Source: Desulfurococcales archaeon (GTDB lineage Archaea > Thermoproteota > Thermoprotei_A > CAZTBM01 > SZUA-1508). Taken from it: DNA of 9,115 nt. The DNA is taken from positions 1-9,115 of the forward strand of contig DQVH01000047.1 in the NCBI GenBank assembly GCA_015661855.1. The letters run 5' to 3'. Shown here in pieces: positions 6,077 to 9,115 of the stretch; position 1 is the first letter of the stretch; every line of letters begins with the position of its first letter. The translations under genes and the position numbers were made by a program. The notes beneath the pieces are model-generated. The model ran no database searches. It was not told the origin of the DNA and saw only the letters and a program-made list of their open reading frames with translations.

Positions 6077-6697
6077 TTAAAGTATGTCTAGTTCTGGTAT
6101 TGTTGATGGCTCTCTTCCTAAAACTCTACATATGAACTGTGTTTTTGCAAGTTCCTCTAACATTTCTACTAGAGCTAAAGCTTTAAATAAGTCTGTTGAA
6201 GCAGCTATTACACCATGATGTTTAAGTATTAGAATATTATAGCCCTTAGAGACCTCTTTTGAAACCAACTGTACTAACTTACTGGAGCCTGGTGGTGCAT
6301 AGGGTATTATAGTTGTTTTCTTCAGTATTAATGCTCCCTCAACTGTTATAGGCTTTAACTCTACACCTGCTAGAATTAAGCCTATAGTGTATGGGTTATG
6401 TGAGTGAACTATAGCATTAATATCGTGTCTACTCCGGTATATTGCTGTGTGGAGTGGTGTTTCAATAGAGGGTTTACGGTTACCACTAGTAATATTACCA
6501 TTTAAGTCTATCTTTACCAAGTCACTTGGCTTAATCATACCTTTAAATAAACCACTTGGTGTTATCCAAAACTCTCTAGCTCCAGGCAATCTAGCACTAA
6601 CATTACCACTAAGAGCTGAAACTAACCCCCTCTCATACAGCAACCTCATAACATAACATATATTACGTTTTAACTCCTCCTCAACACAGGTTTCCAA
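6077..6697 (-). CDS. Class II aldolase/adducin family protein (fuculose-phosphate aldolase-like)
   Basis: A 206-aa member of the zinc aldolase family that includes L-fuculose-1-phosphate aldolase, L-ribulose-5-phosphate 4-epimerase and methylthioribulose-1-phosphate dehydratase (MtnB). Visible family elements: ALSGNVSAR at 28-36 and ITPSG at 45-49 (phosphate binding), PSIETPLHTAIY at 76-87 with probable acid/base E79, VHSHNPY at 97-103 with zinc ligands H98 and H100, and HHGV at 160-163 with the third zinc ligand H161. Length is normal. A phosphorylated ketose is the likely substrate, cleaved to DHAP and an aldehyde, as in MJ1418-type archaeal FucA proteins, but the exact one cannot be told. 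TTG 6697 is chosen because a GGTGG site lies 6 nt before it. It follows the regulator gene by 16 nt, so they share an operon. Confidence 0.88.
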   Translation of the reverse strand: METCVEEELKRNICYVMRLLYERGLVSALSGNVSARLPGAREFWITPSGLFKGMIKPSDLVKIDLNGNITSGNRKPSIETPLHTAIYRSRHDINAIVHSHNPYTIGLILAGVELKPITVEGALILKKTTIIPYAPPGSSKLVQLVSKEVSKGYNILILKHHGVIAASTDLFKALALVEMLEELAKTQFICRVLGREPSTIPELDIL

Positions 6698-6703
6698 TTG
6701 AAA

Positions 6704-6709
6704 CCACCT
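6704..6709 (-). promoter_or_regulatory. Ribosome binding site deciding the TTG start at 6697
   Basis: On the minus strand this reads AGGTGG, in the 16-nt gap after the regulator stop and 6 nt before TTG 6697. It is a good match to the archaeal anti-Shine-Dalgarno sequence and supports the TTG start over later codons. Confidence 0.7.
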
Positions 6710-6713
6710 AACC

Positions 6714-7748
6714 TTATATTCTACATGTTGCCTCTAATACTGTTTGAGTGTTAACTATGAATTTAGACCCCCTACTAATTAGCCTATTTAGAATACCCAT
6801 ATCAATGTAGTCTAAGTGCTTATATTTACCTATAGACTCCTTAATTAACTCTACTGGTAAACCGGTAATGGTAGAGTATGGTGTTATGAGTGTATCTATG
6901 TGGAGTTTTATCTCACTTAAAGCTTTAGAGAATGCTCTCTTAACCTTAGTAATAGTGTTGTAGTCTAGGGATGTGTGTACTCCGAGAGTACAACAGTAGT
7001 ATTCACCAATATATTCATTATAGTCTATGAGCTCTCTAAAAGATCTCCTCTTCAACAATGATACATATGGTTCCCAAAGGTTTACCGCATCAACTACACC
7101 CCTGTATAATAGTATTACTGCTTCATCAGGATTTGTAATATATTTAATACTGATACTGTAATCCTTTAACTCGTTAACCAATAGTATGTTTACTAGGTAG
7201 TCCATTGTTGAAATTCTACTTGAAGCAATACTCCTAATACTATCTATACTTTTAATACCCTCCCTAACTATTAGAGATGCGCCTCCCAAACTACCTCCAG
7301 CTACAACCTTTAAACCACCATATACAGCATTTACTGCTACCTGAGTATATATTGGTGATAGAGCTAGAGATACCATTCCTAAAGCTAAATCCCGTGTTAA
7401 CGTTAGAGCGTCATCGTAAACTACTATTTCAACATTCAATCCATAATCCTTAAGGTATCTACGAAATAATGGGACGTATACATATTCACTTGCTCTAAGA
7501 ATCCCCAGTTTTAAATGTGTTTTACGTTTTAACTTAGCTGTATACTTGGATAGCTTAACTATGTAGCTTTGCTTACCAATTCTAAACCTTCTAATAATAC
7601 CCTTAGCCTCTAAATCCCTCAAGACCTCAGCAATATAGCTTCTAGAGTAACCTGTAATTCTAGGTAGTTCTGACTGGACTACACCGTCTTCACCAGCTTC
7701 CTCAAGAACCTTCAATACTATCTCTTTAAGCCCCATACCCATTCTCAA
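6714..7748 (-). CDS. Winged-helix regulator fused to NMT1/THI5-like ligand-binding domain
   Basis: A 344-aa one-component sensor. Residues 7-66 form a winged helix: SELPRITGYSRSYIAEVLRD (26-45) is the helix-turn-helix and GIIRRFRIGKQSYIV (50-64) the wing. Residues about 78-335 resemble type 2 periplasmic binding proteins of the NMT1/THI5/SsuA group: opening strand LKLGILRAS (79-87), ALGMVSLALSPIY (122-134), GGSLGGASLIVREG (151-164) and the hinge NLWEPY (223-228). There is no signal peptide and the DNA-binding part is N-terminal, so the binding domain must sense a cytoplasmic ligand. Relatives bind pyrimidine precursors of thiamine, sulfonates or nitrate; the ligand here is unknown. The start is TTG 7748, ATG 7742 or ATG 7736; a TATA candidate at 7772-7779 puts transcription near 7750, so the mRNA is probably leaderless. 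It is co-transcribed with the aldolase and divergent from the transporter pair. Confidence 0.8.
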   Translation of the reverse strand: MRMGMGLKEIVLKVLEEAGEDGVVQSELPRITGYSRSYIAEVLRDLEAKGIIRRFRIGKQSYIVKLSKYTAKLKRKTHLKLGILRASEYVYVPLFRRYLKDYGLNVEIVVYDDALTLTRDLALGMVSLALSPIYTQVAVNAVYGGLKVVAGGSLGGASLIVREGIKSIDSIRSIASSRISTMDYLVNILLVNELKDYSISIKYITNPDEAVILLYRGVVDAVNLWEPYVSLLKRRSFRELIDYNEYIGEYYCCTLGVHTSLDYNTITKVKRAFSKALSEIKLHIDTLITPYSTITGLPVELIKESIGKYKHLDYIDMGILNRLISRGSKFIVNTQTVLEATCRI

Positions 7749-7771
7749 TAAAACAGTATATAGTTATATTA

Positions 7772-7785
7772 CATTTAAGGTTTAC
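7772..7785 (-). promoter_or_regulatory. BRE/TATA candidate for the regulator-aldolase operon
   Basis: On the minus strand this reads GTAAACCTTAAATG: a purine-rich BRE part followed by CTTAAATG. The usual distance of about 26 nt puts the transcript start near 7750, within a few bases of TTG 7748, suggesting leaderless translation. Placed by eye. Confidence 0.45.
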
Positions 7786-7820
7786 ACTCGCTACTACAAG
7801 TTCCCTAAGGGTATAAAATG

Positions 7821-7834
7821 GTAAAGTTTTTATA
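7821..7834 (+). promoter_or_regulatory. BRE/TATA promoter of the DUF3311-symporter operon
   Basis: GTAAAG followed by TTTTTATA is a good archaeal BRE/TATA pair. The start would fall near 7857-7860, about 10 nt before GTG 7868, so the mRNA has a very short leader carrying GGTGA at 7858-7862. A second TATA-like stretch, TATAAAA at 7812-7818, lies just upstream. Confidence 0.55.
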
Positions 7835-7844
7835 CTATACTAAA

Positions 7845-7858
7845 CGAACACTTGTTCG
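7845..7858. promoter_or_regulatory. Palindromic operator candidate at the transporter promoter
   Basis: CGAACA and TGTTCG are perfect 6-bp inverted arms separated by CT. The site begins about 10 nt after the TATA box and overlaps the expected transcription start and the front of the ribosome binding site. A bound dimeric protein here would block transcription. The divergent winged-helix regulator is the natural candidate. The repeat is seen directly; the role and partner are inferred. Confidence 0.5.
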
Positions 7859-7867
7859 GTGAGGTAT

Positions 7868-8032
7868 GTGAGAGCGTATGTAGTCTTAAGCTTAACCGTA
7901 TTACTGTTATTCTACATTATTCCATTTATGATTATTCATTCGTATCCTCTACTACCATACATTTATTGGTGTATTCTCACTTTAATACAGATTCTAATTA
8001 CCTATAGAGTTTTAGAGAAGCTCTGTAGGTGA
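7868..8032 (+). CDS. DUF3311-type small membrane protein, symporter partner
   Basis: A 54-aa protein starting at GTG 7868 and ending at TGA 8030-8032. It is nearly all hydrophobic, with two membrane segments at about residues 4-21 and 29-46 joined by a short loop (HSYPLLP, 24-30), and ends in the basic tail of VLEKLCR. The pattern of a Pro-ended first helix, a His/Pro/Leu loop, then YIYWCI entering the second helix resembles DUF3311 proteins, which are typically encoded directly before a sodium:solute symporter, as here. The ATG at 7866 is followed at once by a stop and is excluded; GGTGA at 7858-7862 serves the GTG. The role of DUF3311 is not established; a small accessory subunit of the transporter is inferred. 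Confidence 0.75.
   Translation: MRAYVVLSLTVLLLFYIIPFMIIHSYPLLPYIYWCILTLIQILITYRVLEKLCR
8027..8031 (+). promoter_or_regulatory. Ribosome binding site of the symporter gene
   Basis: AGGTG, embedded in the stop of the small membrane protein gene, lies 9 nt before ATG 8041 and favours that start over the in-frame GTG at 8029, which the site itself overlaps. Confidence 0.55.
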
Positions 8033-8040
8033 TCTATCTT

Positions 8041-9115
8041 ATGCTATCATATATGATACTATTTTTGTATATTATTGTTGGAACAGTTATCGTATTGTTT
8101 TCTAGAAGGTTTCTAAGGAGGGGTGATCCTGTAGACTACTTTGTTGCATCACATAGTCTTAGTGGTATTGTTTCAGCATTAACTTATGCTGCAACAACCT
8201 ATAGTGCATTTATGATGATAGGTCTTGTTGGATTAGCTTATGCTACTGGTATTGGTGCTTTAGGGTTTGAACTAGCCTATTTAGTAGCAACACTAATACT
8301 ACTATCATTTATTGGCTTTAAACTTTGGAGTATATGTAGGGTTAGAAGGTATGTTTCCCCTACAGAGTTTCTATCGGATCGTTATGGTAGTCGAGTTGTT
8401 GGCTTAGTAGCTACGGTTATAATGGTGGCTTCACTAATACCATACGCTTCAATACAGATTATAGGGCCATCACTAGTAATCGAGATTACAAGTAATGGTA
8501 CTATACCATACATACTAGCTGTAATAGTTGCTACACTACTATCTATAATGTGGAGTCTTGTAGGTGGATTGAGGGGTGTTGCATGGACTGATGTATTTCA
8601 GGGTGTTATAATGTTTGTATCGGCAGTAGCTATAGTTGTATGGGTGTTTATGTGGAGTGGTAATACACTAAACTATCTAGTTAATATAGGTCATGATGTC
8701 GTAAAGTTTCCGAATACATTCTGGACTCCAACAACATTTATAGCTTATACTATACCATGGATTTTCTTTGCAATGAGTAATCCTCAGGTTATTCAGAGAA
8801 TATTTATACCTAGAAATGCTATAGCCTATAGGAGAATGGTTTTAGGGTTTGCAGTATTCGGCTTCCTATATACAGTTTTAACTACACTATTAGGGCTACT
8901 ACTTAGAGGTTCAAGTGAGGTAGGTTTATTCACAAAAATCGATATAAGTAGGAGGAGTAATTGGAATCTCGTAACACCAATACTACTAGCATCACCAACT
9001 ACACCAACACTACTATCAGTTATTGTTGGCATTTCAATACTAGCTGCAGCAGTAACAACTATAGACTCAATAGCTTTAACATTAAGCTCTATGATTTCGA
9101 GGGACATCTACTCTA
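8041..9115 (+). CDS. Sodium:solute symporter (SSS family), 3'-truncated by window edge
   Basis: An inner-membrane transporter of the SSS/SLC5 family, driven by the sodium gradient. 358 residues are visible before the window ends; family members have roughly 450-550. Signature stretches: DYFVASHSLSG at 32-42, TYSAFMMIGL at 53-62, SPTEFLSDRYGS at 106-117, VGGLRGVAWTDVFQGVIM at 174-191 (the SSS family signature) and AAAVTTIDSIALTLSSMISR at 335-354. T339 and T340 lie where PutP has the Ser/Thr pair of the Na2 sodium site, so sodium coupling seems kept. About nine membrane helices are present. ATG 8041 is preferred; GTG 8029 is an alternative. It follows the DUF3311 gene by 8 nt under one promoter. 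Family members carry sugars, inositol, amino acids, pantothenate or organic acids; the substrate cannot be assigned. Confidence 0.92.
   Translation, partial: MLSYMILFLYIIVGTVIVLFSRRFLRRGDPVDYFVASHSLSGIVSALTYAATTYSAFMMIGLVGLAYATGIGALGFELAYLVATLILLSFIGFKLWSICRVRRYVSPTEFLSDRYGSRVVGLVATVIMVASLIPYASIQIIGPSLVIEITSNGTIPYILAVIVATLLSIMWSLVGGLRGVAWTDVFQGVIMFVSAVAIVVWVFMWSGNTLNYLVNIGHDVVKFPNTFWTPTTFIAYTIPWIFFAMSNPQVIQRIFIPRNAIAYRRMVLGFAVFGFLYTVLTTLLGLLLRGSSEVGLFTKIDISRRSNWNLVTPILLASPTTPTLLSVIVGISILAAAVTTIDSIALTLSSMISRDIYS

Noticed and set aside
6447..6656. Open frame of 69 codons on the plus strand inside the aldolase
   Set aside because: Antisense to the conserved phosphate-binding region; no start context.
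8826..9107. Open frame of 93 codons on the minus strand inside the symporter
   Set aside because: Antisense to clear transporter helices, including the conserved VTTIDS region.

Overview
The window looks like a stretch of a hyperthermophilic crenarchaeal chromosome, perhaps of the Desulfurococcales/Ignisphaera type; the genus is a guess. The DNA is A+T-rich, and codon use favours AGA/AGG for Arg and ATA for Ile. Genes have archaeal BRE/TATA-like promoters and GGTG-type ribosome binding sites, and several starts are TTG or GTG. The gene content fits: a crenarchaeal-style thymidylate kinase, CutA1, a DUF1805 protein, and a pathway for a heat-associated inositol solute. Coding is dense, with short gaps and 4-nt overlaps. 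No rRNA, tRNA, insertion sequence, CRISPR array or phage gene was found.

Layout. (1) 1-1628, plus strand: 5'-truncated thymidylate kinase, a JAMM-like putative metalloprotease and a DUF1805 protein, probably co-transcribed. (2) 1642-2937, minus strand: a NOL1/NOP2/Sun-type RNA cytosine-C5 methyltransferase, convergent with DUF1805 and divergent from cutA. (3) 3027-3356, plus: CutA1. (4) 3357-3675: a 319-bp gap with a T-rich terminator, two TATA candidates and repeat motifs. (5) 3676-5956, plus: three genes coupled by two ATGA overlaps, namely an inositol-1-phosphate cytidylyltransferase-like protein, a CDP-alcohol phosphatidyltransferase and a PfkB-type kinase. (6) 5957-6076: a convergent gap with a strong hairpin. 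(7) 7748-6077, minus: a regulator joining a winged helix to an NMT1/THI5-like ligand-binding domain, then a class II aldolase. (8) 7868-9115, plus, divergent from the regulator: a 54-aa DUF3311-type membrane protein and a sodium:solute symporter cut by the window end.

How the genes work together. Block 5 reads as a complete route from inositol to di-myo-inositol phosphate. The kinase would make L-myo-inositol 1-phosphate, the cytidylyltransferase would activate it with CTP, and the membrane transferase would join CDP-inositol to a second inositol phosphate. Blocks 7 and 8 read as a small regulated uptake-and-metabolism locus. A cytoplasmic one-component sensor sits divergent to a transporter whose promoter carries a 14-bp palindrome at the expected transcription start, and the sensor shares an operon with an aldolase. 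The transporter substrate is not visible from sequence. The most novel parts are the sensor/operator/transporter locus, the three-gene inositol operon with its unusual leader, and the JAMM-like protein.
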